DNA from: an uncultured Oscillospiraceae bacterium | GTDB lineage: Bacteria; Bacillota; Clostridia; Oscillospirales; Oscillospiraceae | Assembly: GCA_934597345.1 (NCBI GenBank) | Contig: CAKTRJ010000013.1 | Span: 1-57,708 of the forward strand | Length of the DNA: 57,708 nt | Direction of reading: 5' to 3' | Shown here: in pieces, positions 25,888-34,507 of the stretch | How positions within the stretch are numbered: the first letter of the stretch is position 1 | Layout of the letters: each line of letters begins with the position of its first letter | The notes under the pieces: model-generated | The model's database searches: none | Told to the model about the DNA's origin: nothing | Seen by the model: the letters and a program-made list of their open reading frames with translations, nothing else | Made by a program: the position numbers and the translations under genes

Positions 25888-26829
25888 ATGAGCGAAAAGA
25901 TCTCTATGATGGCGGCGTTTGCCGAAAGACTTTACGCGCGGATGGCCGAGGATCCCCGGATCCGGGTCATGACGGCGGATCTGGTTGGCTCCTGCGCGCT
26001 GAAAAAAATCGAGGCGGATCACAGGGACCAGTTTATCAACGTGGGCATTGCGGAGCAGAACATGGTCAGCATCGCGGCGGGACTGGCGCACGAGGGAATG
26101 ATCCCGTTTACCTACACCTTTGCCGCGTTTCACGCCATGCGCTCCTGTGAGCAGGTGCGCACGGATGTATTCTATAACGAGCAGAATGTCAAGGTGATCG
26201 GTACCCACTGCGGCGTCAGTACCGGGCAGGCAGGCTCGACGCATTTCGCGCTGGAGGACATCGCCATTCTGCGCGGCATGCCCAAAAGCGTGGTGCTGGT
26301 GCCGTCTGACCCCGTATCCGCCGCTGAGACCGCGGACGTGGCATACCAGTGCCCCCACGGCGTCTATGTCCGGCTGGACAGAAACCCGGCTCCCGCGCTC
26401 TATCAGGCGGGCGAACGGTTTTCCATCGGCAAGGCGCATGTGCTGAAGGACGGCGCGGACATCGTCCTGTTTGCCGCCGGGACGGCGGTACACGCTGCTT
26501 TGGAGGCCGCCGCCATGATCGAAAGCCGGGAAAACCTTTCCGTGGCGGTGGTGGACCTGTACAGCATCAAGCCCCTTGACGTAGCGTGCGTGACCCGCTA
26601 CGCCGGTAAATGCCGCCACGCCTTTACCATCGAGGAACACAACGTGTGCGGCGGCGTGTTCGGCGCCGTGGCCGAGTGTATCGTCCGGACGTCCCGCGGC
26701 TGCACGCTGCATCCCATCGCCATAGAGGAAACCTATCCCCACGGAAACACCGTGGAGCGGGCGCGGGAATTGCTGGGACTGGACGCAGACGGGATCACGG
26801 AGACCGTTTGCCGGGCCATCAAAGAATAG
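25888..26829 (+). CDS. Transketolase, C-terminal (pyrimidine-binding) subunit
   Basis: 313 aa, partner of the preceding gene, 12 nt away. The PYR domain has FINVGIAEQNMVSIAAGLA (catalytic Glu in IAEQN) and THCGVSTGQAGSTHFALEDIA; the transketolase C-terminal domain follows (about 190-313). Together the two genes equal one conventional transketolase of about 580 residues, slightly shorter than E. coli TktA (663), which is normal for split enzymes. Confidence 0.92.
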   Translation: MSEKISMMAAFAERLYARMAEDPRIRVMTADLVGSCALKKIEADHRDQFINVGIAEQNMVSIAAGLAHEGMIPFTYTFAAFHAMRSCEQVRTDVFYNEQNVKVIGTHCGVSTGQAGSTHFALEDIAILRGMPKSVVLVPSDPVSAAETADVAYQCPHGVYVRLDRNPAPALYQAGERFSIGKAHVLKDGADIVLFAAGTAVHAALEAAAMIESRENLSVAVVDLYSIKPLDVACVTRYAGKCRHAFTIEEHNVCGGVFGAVAECIVRTSRGCTLHPIAIEETYPHGNTVERARELLGLDADGITETVCRAIKE

Positions 26830-26838
26830 GAGGAAACT

Positions 26839-27627
26839 ATGGATACTTACGATCTTAACGCCTTTACCATGCAGTGCTTCTCCCTGAAGGGGAAAAACGC
26901 TGTAATCACCGGCGCCAACAACGGCGTCGGCATGGGGTACGCCTACGCACTGATGAAAGCCGGCGCCAATGTGCTGATCCCCTGCCTGAATGACAACAAC
27001 TGGGACACGCTGCGCACGGTGGCCGCGGACTGCGGCGTGCAGGTGGAATTCCTGAAGGGCGACCTGTGCGACGACGCCTTCCGCACCCAGGTGGTCAGCG
27101 CGGCGCAGGAGCGCTTCGGCAGCATTGATATCCTTATCAACAACGCAGGCTTCATCATCCGGAAGCCGTTGCTGGAATGCAGCGACCGGGACTGGACCAG
27201 CGTGATGAACGTCAACTGCGACGCGCTGTACTTTCTCTCCCGCCGGGTGGCGGAGGTGATGGTGCGGCAGCAGCACGGAAAGATCATCAACATCTGCTCC
27301 ATGATCTCCTTCCGGGGCGGCATCAACAACATCGGGTATGCCGCCAGCAAGCACGCAGTGGCCGGTATCACCAAGAACTTTGCCAACGAGCTGGGGAAAT
27401 ACCACATTCAGGTCAACGGCATCGCGCCGGGCTACATCGCCGCCGGAAACTCCGAGGAGATCATCCATGACGAGGCCATCTACAATGATTTCCTCTCCCG
27501 CATCCCCGCCGGCCGCTGGGGCACGTCCGCCGACCTGCAGGGCCTTGCGGTATTCCTCAGCAGCGAAGCCTCCGACTACATCAACGGCGCCATTATCCCG
27601 GTGGACGGCGGCTATCTGTGCAGGTGA
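26839..27627 (+). CDS. SDR oxidoreductase (gluconate 5-dehydrogenase/KduD-like)
   Basis: 262-aa short-chain dehydrogenase. NAD(P) site TGANNGVGMG, NNAG at about 97, catalytic Ser in CSMIS and YAASK, and the C-terminal GAIIPVDGGYLCR. This layout is typical of sugar-acid ketoreductases of the IdnO/KduD type, acting on a hydroxyl next to a carboxylate or ketose. The neighbouring transketolase suggests it feeds a ketose to that enzyme (inference). 9 nt after the transketolase subunit. Confidence 0.85.
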   Translation: MDTYDLNAFTMQCFSLKGKNAVITGANNGVGMGYAYALMKAGANVLIPCLNDNNWDTLRTVAADCGVQVEFLKGDLCDDAFRTQVVSAAQERFGSIDILINNAGFIIRKPLLECSDRDWTSVMNVNCDALYFLSRRVAEVMVRQQHGKIINICSMISFRGGINNIGYAASKHAVAGITKNFANELGKYHIQVNGIAPGYIAAGNSEEIIHDEAIYNDFLSRIPAGRWGTSADLQGLAVFLSSEASDYINGAIIPVDGGYLCR

Positions 27628-27632
27628 CGCGT

Positions 27633-28655
27633 ATGAAAGCAGTGTATGTCAACGAAGCCCACCGGCTGGAGATCGTTGATCTTCCCAAGCCGGAGATCAC
27701 TCGCGACGACGACGTGCTGATCCGGATCACCTCCGCGGGGATCTGCAGCTCTGATCTGGAGATCGCCGCCGGCGTCCACCCCTTTGCCCGCTATCCCATG
27801 ATCATCGGACACGAATTCGGCGGGATCGTGGAGCAGGTCGGGGCAGGCGTCACCCATGTGGCCGCAGGCGACAGGGTAACTGTGGACCCCGTGACCAGCT
27901 GCGGCAAATGCCATTCCTGCCTGCGGGGAAAGCCCAATGTCTGCCTGCATCTGGCGACCATGGGCGTACACCGTGACGGCGGCTTTGCCGAATACGCGGT
28001 GGTCCCGGAAAAGAACGTCTATGTATTCCGTAAGTCGGGGATCGACCCTTCCATTCTGGGCCTGGCCGAACCGTACAGCATCGGCGTGCAGACCAACTTC
28101 CGTGGCGGCACCCAAAAGGGCGACCGGGTTATGGTGCTGGGTGCGGGGCCGATCGGCATCTGCGCCATGCAGGAGGCCCGCTGGCGCGGGGCCGAGGTGG
28201 CCATCACCGATCTATTGGACAGCCGTTTACAACGGGCTGCAGCGATGGGCGCGGATCACACCATCAACGCCGGAGAGACCGATCCCGCCGCATGGTGCCA
28301 AGCACAGTACGGCGGCGACGGCGCGGACGTGGTGATCAACACCGTGGGAAATGCTGCCTCGCTGGCGCAGTCCATCCGGCTGGCAGCCTTCGGCGGAACG
28401 ATCGTCAGCGTCAGTCTGGATAAGCGGCCCGCCCCCATCTCCCAGGCGGAGATCACCAAAAAGGAGCTGACGATCGCAGGCTCCCGGCTGAACCTGCATC
28501 ATTTCGGCCATGTGGTGGAGGCCATCGAGTCCGGCGCTTTCCAGCCGGAGCTGCTGCGCAGCCACACCTTCCACTTCACGGAGATCCGAAAGGCGCTGGC
28601 ACTGATCCGCGAGCATCCGGAACTGGTGTCAAAGGTGGCGCTTTCTTTCGACTGA
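27633..28655 (+). CDS. Zinc-dependent alcohol dehydrogenase (sorbitol/threonine dehydrogenase-like)
   Basis: 340-aa MDR-superfamily enzyme. Structural-zinc cysteines CGKCHSCLRGKPNVC, catalytic-zinc Cys in GICSSDLEI, HEFGG, and a Rossmann motif VLGAGPIGICAMQEA. It oxidises a secondary alcohol of a polyol, sugar acid or butanediol with NAD. ATG 27633 follows AGGTGACGC; the GTG at 27618 is inside the preceding gene. Last gene of the transketolase operon. No strong terminator follows before the next promoter region. Confidence 0.86.
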   Translation: MKAVYVNEAHRLEIVDLPKPEITRDDDVLIRITSAGICSSDLEIAAGVHPFARYPMIIGHEFGGIVEQVGAGVTHVAAGDRVTVDPVTSCGKCHSCLRGKPNVCLHLATMGVHRDGGFAEYAVVPEKNVYVFRKSGIDPSILGLAEPYSIGVQTNFRGGTQKGDRVMVLGAGPIGICAMQEARWRGAEVAITDLLDSRLQRAAAMGADHTINAGETDPAAWCQAQYGGDGADVVINTVGNAASLAQSIRLAAFGGTIVSVSLDKRPAPISQAEITKKELTIAGSRLNLHHFGHVVEAIESGAFQPELLRSHTFHFTEIRKALALIREHPELVSKVALSFD

Positions 28656-28702
28656 AAGCGCCGCAAAGCCTGCAAAAACCGTATCATACAATTTTGGAAG
28701 CA

Positions 28703-28712
28703 CAAACGTTTG
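28703..28712. promoter_or_regulatory. Candidate LacI-family operator CAAACGTTTG
   Basis: 10-bp palindrome with the central CG typical of LacI/CcpA-family operators, in the 228-bp gap before acoA and about 90 bp upstream of the promoter -35. It might be read by the LacI regulator at 41167-42171. Confidence 0.45.
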
Positions 28713-28777
28713 CTTTTACCTCAAATCCGCGCAAACCCTTTTAATATCAGTGGTTAATTTGTACAAACGAAAATTGC

Positions 28778-28798
28778 AATTACGCAACTTGCGTAATT
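28778..28798. promoter_or_regulatory. 21-bp perfect palindrome upstream of acoA promoter
   Basis: Arms AATTACGCAA and TTGCGTAATT around one central base, ending 5 bp before the -35. The position fits an activator or repressor site; I see no copy elsewhere in the window. Confidence 0.55.
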
Positions 28799-28803
28799 CC
28801 CGC

Positions 28804-28832
28804 TTGCTGTTTGCGGAAGCGTTTTTCATAAT
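28804..28832 (+). promoter_or_regulatory. Probable promoter of the E1-ABC-LarA-E2-E3 operon
   Basis: TTGCTG (28804-28809), 17-bp spacer, CATAAT (28827-28832), about 50 bp before acoA, immediately after the 21-bp palindrome. Confidence 0.55.
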
Positions 28833-28883
28833 GATATCAGACCCCGGAGCGGATGCTGCGAGAAGCAAAGGAGTGCGTAACAT

Positions 28884-29861
28884 ATGAATCAATTCCCGAC
28901 AAACGAAAAAGCCCTCGGCATGTACTTGAAGATGTATGAGATCCGCAAGTACGAGGAGCGCCTTTACTACCTGTTTCTGGAGGGCGAGATGCCCGGCACA
29001 CTGCACCAGAGCCACGGTGAGGAGGCCTGCGCGGTGGGCATGCTGTATGACCTGAGACACGATGACTGGATGGCCAGCACACACCGGCCCGCCGGTCACG
29101 ACCTGGCCAAGGGCGTATCCCTTCGTTCCATGATGTGCGAAATGTTCGGCAAGGCCGAGGGCTGCTGCGGCGGCAAGGGCGGCGCCATGCATACCGGCGA
29201 CATCAACGTGGGCGCCCTGACGGCCAACGCCATTGTCGGCGGCAACCTGCCCATTGCGGCAGGCGTGGGCCTAGCCTTCAAGATGCAGAAGAAGGACAAC
29301 GTGGTGGTCTGCTTCTTCGGTGACGGCGCCTCCAATGAAGGCTCCTATCACGAGACCATGAACGCGGTGGGTCTGTGGAAGCTGCCGGTGATCTATGTGT
29401 GTGAGAACAATCTCTATTCGGCAAACACCTCCATCTCCCTGACCTGCTGCCAGGAAAACGTGGCGGCGGACCGCGCCGCCATATACGGCATCCCCAGCGA
29501 GGTGGTGGACGGCAACGACGTGGTGGCCGTCAACGAAGCGGCGGAGCGCGCCATTGAGCGGGCCAGAAGCGGCGGCGGCGCCACCATTCTGGAGCTGAAA
29601 ACCTACCGTCACGGCGGCCACGCCAGAAACGACGCCTGCGGCTATCGTCCCAAGGACGAGGAGGCCTACTGGTTCAACGAACGCGACCCGGTCAAGAACT
29701 TCCGCAAGGAGATCCTCAGCAGAGGTATCCTGACAGAAGAAGCGCTGGCAGAGCGGGAAGCGGCGGTCGAACAGGAAATTGAGGACGCTGTGGATTACGC
29801 CAAAGCAGCGCCGCTGCCCCGACCGGAAGAAGCATTACAGAACGTCTATCGGGAGGGTTGA
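28884..29861 (+). CDS. acoA: Thiamine-dependent dehydrogenase E1 alpha subunit (acetoin/2-oxoacid type)
   Basis: 325 aa. With AcoB it forms the alpha2beta2 E1 enzyme that decarboxylates or cleaves a 2-oxoacid or acetoin and passes the acyl group to lipoyl-E2. TPP motif GDGASNEGSYHETMNAV at residue about 146 through ENN, plus HRPAGHDLAKG and GGKGGAMH, are characteristic of the PDH/acetoin E1 alpha family. AGCAAAGGAG precedes the ATG. The substrate is not determined by the sequence; acetoin, pyruvate or a larger 2-oxoacid are all possible. Confidence 0.9.
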   Translation: MNQFPTNEKALGMYLKMYEIRKYEERLYYLFLEGEMPGTLHQSHGEEACAVGMLYDLRHDDWMASTHRPAGHDLAKGVSLRSMMCEMFGKAEGCCGGKGGAMHTGDINVGALTANAIVGGNLPIAAGVGLAFKMQKKDNVVVCFFGDGASNEGSYHETMNAVGLWKLPVIYVCENNLYSANTSISLTCCQENVAADRAAIYGIPSEVVDGNDVVAVNEAAERAIERARSGGGATILELKTYRHGGHARNDACGYRPKDEEAYWFNERDPVKNFRKEILSRGILTEEALAEREAAVEQEIEDAVDYAKAAPLPRPEEALQNVYREG

Positions 29862-29865
29862 GACA

Positions 29866-30933
29866 ATGGCAATGATGAATGTATCTCAGGCGCTGAAAAA
29901 CGCTATCGAGCTGGAGATGCGCCGCGATCCCAGCGTATACTGCATCGGTGAGGACGAGGATATCCCCAACGGTATGGGCGGCGTGTTCCTGGTCACCAAG
30001 GGGCTGGGCGACGAATTCGGTGCCAACGTCCGCGTGGCGCATCAGAACGGCTTTGAAATGAAAGGCCAGGACATTGCGGAGGACCGGGTGATCAACACGC
30101 CGATCTCCGAGATCCTGCTGGGCGGCGTGTGCGTTGGTTCCGCCATGGCCGGTATGCGGCCGGTGGCAGACCTGCAATACGGTGACTTCCTGTTCTGCAT
30201 GATGGATCAGCTGGTAAATCAGGCCGCGAAAATGCACTATATGTCCAACGGCCAGCTCAGCGTCCCCATGGTCATGCGGGCGCCGGTGGGCGCTGTCCGC
30301 CGCGGCGCGCAGCACGCGCAGAGCCTGGAGAGCTATTTCACCCACGTCCCCGGCCTGAAGGTGATCTGCCCCTCCACGGCCTATGACGCAAAGGGTATGA
30401 TGATCCAGGCTATCCGAGACAACAACCCCGTGCTGGTCTTTGAGCACAAGCTGCTGTACGGCGACAAGCGCGAGGCGGGAAATGTCTCCGCCGAGGGCGA
30501 CGTTCCCCAGGAGTCCTACACCATCCCCTTCGGAAAGGCCGCCATCCGCCGGGAGGGCAAGGATATCACCATTGTGGCCAACCTGCTGATGTGGTACAAG
30601 GCCATGGAGGCCGCGGAGATCCTGGAAAAGGAGGGCATCAGCTGCGAGATCATCGACCCCCGGTCGCTGCATCCTTTCGATTACGACACGGTGATCGAGT
30701 CCATCAAAAAAACAGGCAAGCTGATGATCGTACACGAGGACACCTATACCAACGGCTGGGGCGCTCAGCTGGCGGCCTACATCGCGGAAAACGCGATCCT
30801 GCATCTGGACGCGCCGGTGGTCCGTGTGGCGACGCCCGACTGCCCGATCCCCTTCGCTCCCGTGCTGGAAGAGTACCTGATCCCGTCGGTGGAGCGCATC
30901 ACCGAGGAGGCCAGAAAGCTGGCCAGGCTGTAA
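29866..30933 (+). CDS. acoB: Thiamine-dependent dehydrogenase E1 beta subunit
   Basis: 355 aa, partner of acoA (4-nt gap). YCIGEDEDIPNGMGG, DRVINTPISE and HAQSLESYFTHVPGLKVICPS are E1-beta signatures, with the conserved Glu of the TPP activation site in the first third. E2 and E3 follow only after an ABC transporter and a LarA-like gene, an uncommon split of the complex. Start 29866 is used; GGGAGGG lies just before it. Confidence 0.9.
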   Translation: MAMMNVSQALKNAIELEMRRDPSVYCIGEDEDIPNGMGGVFLVTKGLGDEFGANVRVAHQNGFEMKGQDIAEDRVINTPISEILLGGVCVGSAMAGMRPVADLQYGDFLFCMMDQLVNQAAKMHYMSNGQLSVPMVMRAPVGAVRRGAQHAQSLESYFTHVPGLKVICPSTAYDAKGMMIQAIRDNNPVLVFEHKLLYGDKREAGNVSAEGDVPQESYTIPFGKAAIRREGKDITIVANLLMWYKAMEAAEILEKEGISCEIIDPRSLHPFDYDTVIESIKKTGKLMIVHEDTYTNGWGAQLAAYIAENAILHLDAPVVRVATPDCPIPFAPVLEEYLIPSVERITEEARKLARL

Positions 30934-30945
30934 TATCACTACCGT

Positions 30946-30970
30946 GCAAACGCCCCATTTGGGGGCTTGC
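30946..30970 (+). promoter_or_regulatory. Hairpin before the substrate-binding lipoprotein gene
   Basis: Stem GCAA...CCCC with GGGG...TTGC around ATTTG and a two-base bulge, no T-run. It lies between acoB and the lipoprotein gene and may protect the mRNA downstream. Confidence 0.4.
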
Positions 30971-30999
30971 AAATAACAAACGAAAAGGAAGGCAAGAAA

Positions 31000-32085
31000 A
31001 TGAAAAAGGCAAAAAGAGTTTTCGCACTGATCCTGGCACTGGCGATGGCGCTGAGTCTGCTGGCCGGCTGCGGCGGCAGCGGCGGCAGCGATGACACCGG
31101 CAGCGAGAAAAAGACCATTCGCGTCGGTACGCTGCCCTTTACCGGCAGTGTCCCTGTGGCATATGCTATCGAAAAGGGTTACTTTGAAGAAGCAGGTCTG
31201 GATGTGGAGCAGTACGAGTTCGCTACCGGCGCCCCGATGAACGAGGCCTTTGCCGCCGGTCAGCTGGACATCGCTGTGATCGGTCTGGCCGGGGTCATTT
31301 CCATGTCCACCGGCAATGCCGTGTGCATCTATGAGACCAACACCGCCTCTGGAGGCAACGGCATCTTCGTTCGTCCCGACAGCCCTCTGGCCGCGGTTTC
31401 CGGCCAGTGCGAGGGCTATCCCAACCTGCTGGGCAGCACCGATCTGCTGCGCGGCATCACCATCATCGGCAACCTGGGCACCTCCTCCCAGCTGCAGACC
31501 ATCCTGTATCTGGAGCATTTTGGTCTGACCCAGGACGACATCAACTTCGTGAACATGGACACCGGCGCGGACTATCAGGCCTTCAAGAGCGGCGAAGGTG
31601 ATGCTGTCTCCCTGATGACCCCCTATACCTACAACGCCGCCGATGACGGCTATGTGCAGGTCTGCTCCTTCGAGGACGCCGCAGACTATGTGATTCCCGA
31701 CACCATGCTGGCCACCAAGTCCTTCATGGAGAGCGACCGCGACACCGCCAAGCTGTTCCTGGAGGTCTATCTGAAGGCCGTGGATGAGCTGAACGCCGAC
31801 GACGACCTGATGTTCAACACCTCCAAGGAGTACTTTGCCGCCTGCGGCCGCGAGTACGGCGACGACTATGTGAAGCGGGATTTGGAGACCCGTTTCCTCA
31901 TCGATGCGGACTATATGTCCGGCGAAAATTACTGCTTCGGCAGCGGCATGTGGGAAGTTGCCAAGCTGTTCACCGAATCCGGCAAGATCGAGGAGAGCAA
32001 CCTCCACAACGTGATCGACTGCCTGGACACCTCTCTGATCCAGGAGATCACCGGCCTGCAGATTGCCGTTGAGACCGGCGACTGA
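31000..32085 (+). CDS. ABC importer substrate-binding lipoprotein (NitT/TauT-type)
   Basis: 361 aa. Signal peptide and lipobox LAGC (Cys24), then a Ser/Gly linker and an NMT1/SsuA-like domain (IRVGTLPFTGSVPVAYAIEKGYFEEAGLDVE). This family binds small anions or thiamine-, nitrate-, sulfonate- or aromatic-type ligands; which one cannot be read here. AAGGAAGG precedes the ATG at 31000, and the ATG upstream at 30967 has no such signal. It is followed by a hairpin and its cognate permeases. Confidence 0.85.
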   Translation: MKKAKRVFALILALAMALSLLAGCGGSGGSDDTGSEKKTIRVGTLPFTGSVPVAYAIEKGYFEEAGLDVEQYEFATGAPMNEAFAAGQLDIAVIGLAGVISMSTGNAVCIYETNTASGGNGIFVRPDSPLAAVSGQCEGYPNLLGSTDLLRGITIIGNLGTSSQLQTILYLEHFGLTQDDINFVNMDTGADYQAFKSGEGDAVSLMTPYTYNAADDGYVQVCSFEDAADYVIPDTMLATKSFMESDRDTAKLFLEVYLKAVDELNADDDLMFNTSKEYFAACGREYGDDYVKRDLETRFLIDADYMSGENYCFGSGMWEVAKLFTESGKIEESNLHNVIDCLDTSLIQEITGLQIAVETGD

Positions 32086-32130
32086 GCCGCGACCCATTCA
32101 AAGGAAGCGATAAGCCAACCAGGGTGGAGA

Positions 32131-32154
32131 GAATGGGCGCATATGCGCCCGTTC
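32131..32154 (+). terminator. Attenuator-like hairpin between lipoprotein and permease genes
   Basis: 12-bp near-perfect stem with core GGGCGCATATGCGCCC, then TTCTTTCC. It can lower permease expression relative to the binding protein, as is common in ABC operons. Confidence 0.5.
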
Positions 32155-32188
32155 TTTCCACCGCGTGTAAAAGGGTGAGTGTGGTACT

Positions 32189-32971
32189 GTGAAAAAGAAA
32201 AATCGATACTGGTATCTATCAGTGTTATCAATTGCTGCCTTTCTTGGCATCTGGTGGCTCGTAACAGACGGCTTGCACATTTTCTCTGATACGATGCTGC
32301 CCAGTCCTTTTCGTGTTGTCAAAGCATTTATCGAAAAATTCTATAATCCCAAGCCCGAGGGCGCAACGATGCTGGTACACATCGCGTCCAGCCTGAAAAC
32401 CGTGCTGAGCGGCTATCTGCTGGGTGTGGTCATCGGCATCCCCCTGGGCATCTGCATGGCATGGTTCAAGCCGGTGGACCGCTTCCTGCGGCCCCTGTTC
32501 GACCTGATCAAGCCCATCCCCGGCATCGCGTGGATCCCCGTCATGATCACCCTGTTCGGCATCGGACTGCTGGGCAAGGCCATGATCGTGTTCATGACGG
32601 CATTCATCGCCTGCATGGTAAACGCCTATTCCGGCATCAAACAGACACGGGACGTACACCTGTGGGTGGCCCAGACGTTTGGCGCCTCTAATTTACAGCA
32701 GCTGTTCACGGTGGCGATCCCCACCGCGCTGCCCATGATCATGACCGGTCTGCGCGTGGCGCTGGGCGCCGCGTGGAGCGCCGTCATCGCGGCAGAGCTG
32801 CTGGCCTCCAGCAGCGGCATCGGCTTTATGATCCAGCAGTGCCGCGGTCTGGCACGGCCCGACATCATCATCGCCGGCATGATCGCCATCGGCCTGATCG
32901 GCACGCTCCTGACCTGGCTCCTGGGCCTGCTGGAAAAACTCGTTCTGAAGGGAGGAAACAGCAAGCGATGA
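32189..32971 (+). CDS. ABC importer permease (SsuC/TauC-type), first subunit
   Basis: 260 aa with about six membrane helices and the EAA-loop region FGASNLQQLFTVAIPTALPMI-like that docks the ATPase. The start codon is GTG, preceded by AGGGTGAG. It overlaps the next permease by four bases (ATGA). Two different permeases plus two different ATPases indicate a fully heterodimeric importer. Confidence 0.87.
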   Translation: MKKKNRYWYLSVLSIAAFLGIWWLVTDGLHIFSDTMLPSPFRVVKAFIEKFYNPKPEGATMLVHIASSLKTVLSGYLLGVVIGIPLGICMAWFKPVDRFLRPLFDLIKPIPGIAWIPVMITLFGIGLLGKAMIVFMTAFIACMVNAYSGIKQTRDVHLWVAQTFGASNLQQLFTVAIPTALPMIMTGLRVALGAAWSAVIAAELLASSSGIGFMIQQCRGLARPDIIIAGMIAIGLIGTLLTWLLGLLEKLVLKGGNSKR

Positions 32972-33747
32972 GACTGACGAAAAAAGAACGCATCCAGAAC
33001 GCGGTCTGCGCCGCCATCTCGATCCTGGCATTTCTGGGACTGTGGCAGCTGGCGACCATGTATTCTCATTTGGGCGAGCTGATCCCCTCCCCTATCGAAG
33101 TGGTGCAGTATCTGTTCACCGTGGATAAGATCGGACGAAAGACCTTCCTGCAGCACAGTCTGGTCAGCCTCAGCCGTGTGCTGATCGCTTACAGCGCCGC
33201 CTGCGTGGTGGGCATCACGCTGGGTCTTCTCATGGGCTGGTACCCGAAGGTGAAGGCCATCTTCATGCCGCTGTTCAATATCATCCGCCCCATCCCTCCC
33301 ATCGCGTGGACGTCGCTGGCCATCCTGTGGTTCGGCCTGGGCGAAATGCCGAAGTGGTTCATCATCTTCATCGCGGCCTTCTGCAACGTGGTGATCAACG
33401 CCTTTGACGGCGCGCGCTCTGTGGATATGACGCTGGTGGGCTGCGCCAAGATGCTGGGCGCCAAGGACAACCAGATCTTTACCAAGATCGTGCTGCCCGC
33501 CTCCGTCCCCTATATTTTCGCCGGTATGCAGATCGCCCTGTCCAACAGCTGGGCCGCCGTGGTGGCCGCGGAAATGATCCGCGCCAGCGAGGGTCTGGGC
33601 TGGGTCATCGTCACCGGTATGTCCGTCAACAATATGAAGCAGATCTTTGCCGGCATCGTGATCATCGGCATCATCGGCCTGCTTCTGTCTATCCTTATGA
33701 GAACGCTGGAAGGGAGGCTCCTGAGATGGAACAGGTCCGGGATCTGA
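32968..33747 (+). CDS. ABC importer permease (SsuC/TauC-type), second subunit
   Basis: 259 aa, six predicted membrane helices, related to but clearly different from the first permease. The coupling loop reads MLGAKDNQIFTKIVLPASVPYIF-like. The start at 32968 overlaps the preceding stop (ATGA), so translation is coupled. A 22-nt overlap leads into the first ATPase gene. Confidence 0.88.
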   Translation: MRLTKKERIQNAVCAAISILAFLGLWQLATMYSHLGELIPSPIEVVQYLFTVDKIGRKTFLQHSLVSLSRVLIAYSAACVVGITLGLLMGWYPKVKAIFMPLFNIIRPIPPIAWTSLAILWFGLGEMPKWFIIFIAAFCNVVINAFDGARSVDMTLVGCAKMLGAKDNQIFTKIVLPASVPYIFAGMQIALSNSWAAVVAAEMIRASEGLGWVIVTGMSVNNMKQIFAGIVIIGIIGLLLSILMRTLEGRLLRWNRSGI

Positions 33748-34499
33748 ATCATATCATCGAATGCACAGGTATCTCCAAGGAGTTTACCAACGAGCGGGGC
33801 ACCACGCGGGTGGTGGATCATTTTGACCTGAAGGTCTCCGAAAACGAATTCGTCGTGCTGTTCGGCCCCGGCCAGTGCGGCAAAACAACGCTGCTGAACC
33901 TGCTGTCCGGGCTGGAGCCGCCCTCCACCGGCGAAACGCTGATCAATGGTAAAAAGGTCACCGGTCCCGATCCGGAGCGCGGCTTCGTCTATCAGACCAC
34001 GGCGCTGTTCCCCTGGCTGACGGTCATGGGCAACGTGTCCTTCGGCCCCCGTGTACAGGGCATGAAGAAGGAAGAATGGCTGAAGCGGGCCAACAAGTAT
34101 ATCAAGCTGGTGGGTCTGGAGGGCTTTGAAAAGTCCTTCCCCAACCAGCTCTCCGGCGGCATGCGCCAGCGTGTGGGCATCGCCCGCGCCTACTGCAACG
34201 AGCCGAAGGTGCTGTTCCTGGACGAGCCCTTCGGACACCTGGACGCCCAGACCCGCTATCTGATGCAGGAGGAGATCCTGCGCATCTGGGAAAAGGAAAA
34301 GCGCACGGTGCTGTTCGTGACCAACAACATTGAGGAGGCCGTCTATCTGGCCGACCGCATCATCGTCCTGAGCAACTGCCCCACCCACATCAAGGCGGAG
34401 TATGTGATCGACCTGCCCCGGCCGAGAAACTATGTGGATCCTGAGTTCCTGCGGCTGCGCAGCGAGATCACCGATCTGCTGGACAAGAATATGGAATGA
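33726..34499 (+). CDS. ABC importer ATPase 1 (switch histidine replaced by Asn)
   Basis: 257 aa. Walker A GPGQCGKTT, Q-loop FVYQTTALFPW, signature LSGGM (142-146), Walker B VLFLDEP and D-loop GHLD are intact. At the H-loop, where SsuB/TauB proteins read VTHDxxEA, it reads VTNNIEEA (Asn200). An intact signature with a missing switch His means it can complete the catalytic site of a partner but probably hydrolyses poorly on its own. GGGAGG precedes the ATG. Partner: 34508-35251. Confidence 0.9.
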   Translation: MEQVRDLNHIIECTGISKEFTNERGTTRVVDHFDLKVSENEFVVLFGPGQCGKTTLLNLLSGLEPPSTGETLINGKKVTGPDPERGFVYQTTALFPWLTVMGNVSFGPRVQGMKKEEWLKRANKYIKLVGLEGFEKSFPNQLSGGMRQRVGIARAYCNEPKVLFLDEPFGHLDAQTRYLMQEEILRIWEKEKRTVLFVTNNIEEAVYLADRIIVLSNCPTHIKAEYVIDLPRPRNYVDPEFLRLRSEITDLLDKNME

Positions 34500-34507
34500 G
34501 GTGCCCT

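Noticed and set aside
28656..28883. Riboswitch or T-box leader before acoA
   Set aside because: Only palindromic DNA sites and a promoter are visible; no conserved aptamer or antiterminator arrangement and no terminator before the start codon.
32131..32154. A true operon-ending terminator after the lipoprotein gene
   Set aside because: The following permease genes are its cognate partners and the T-run is short; partial attenuation is more likely.
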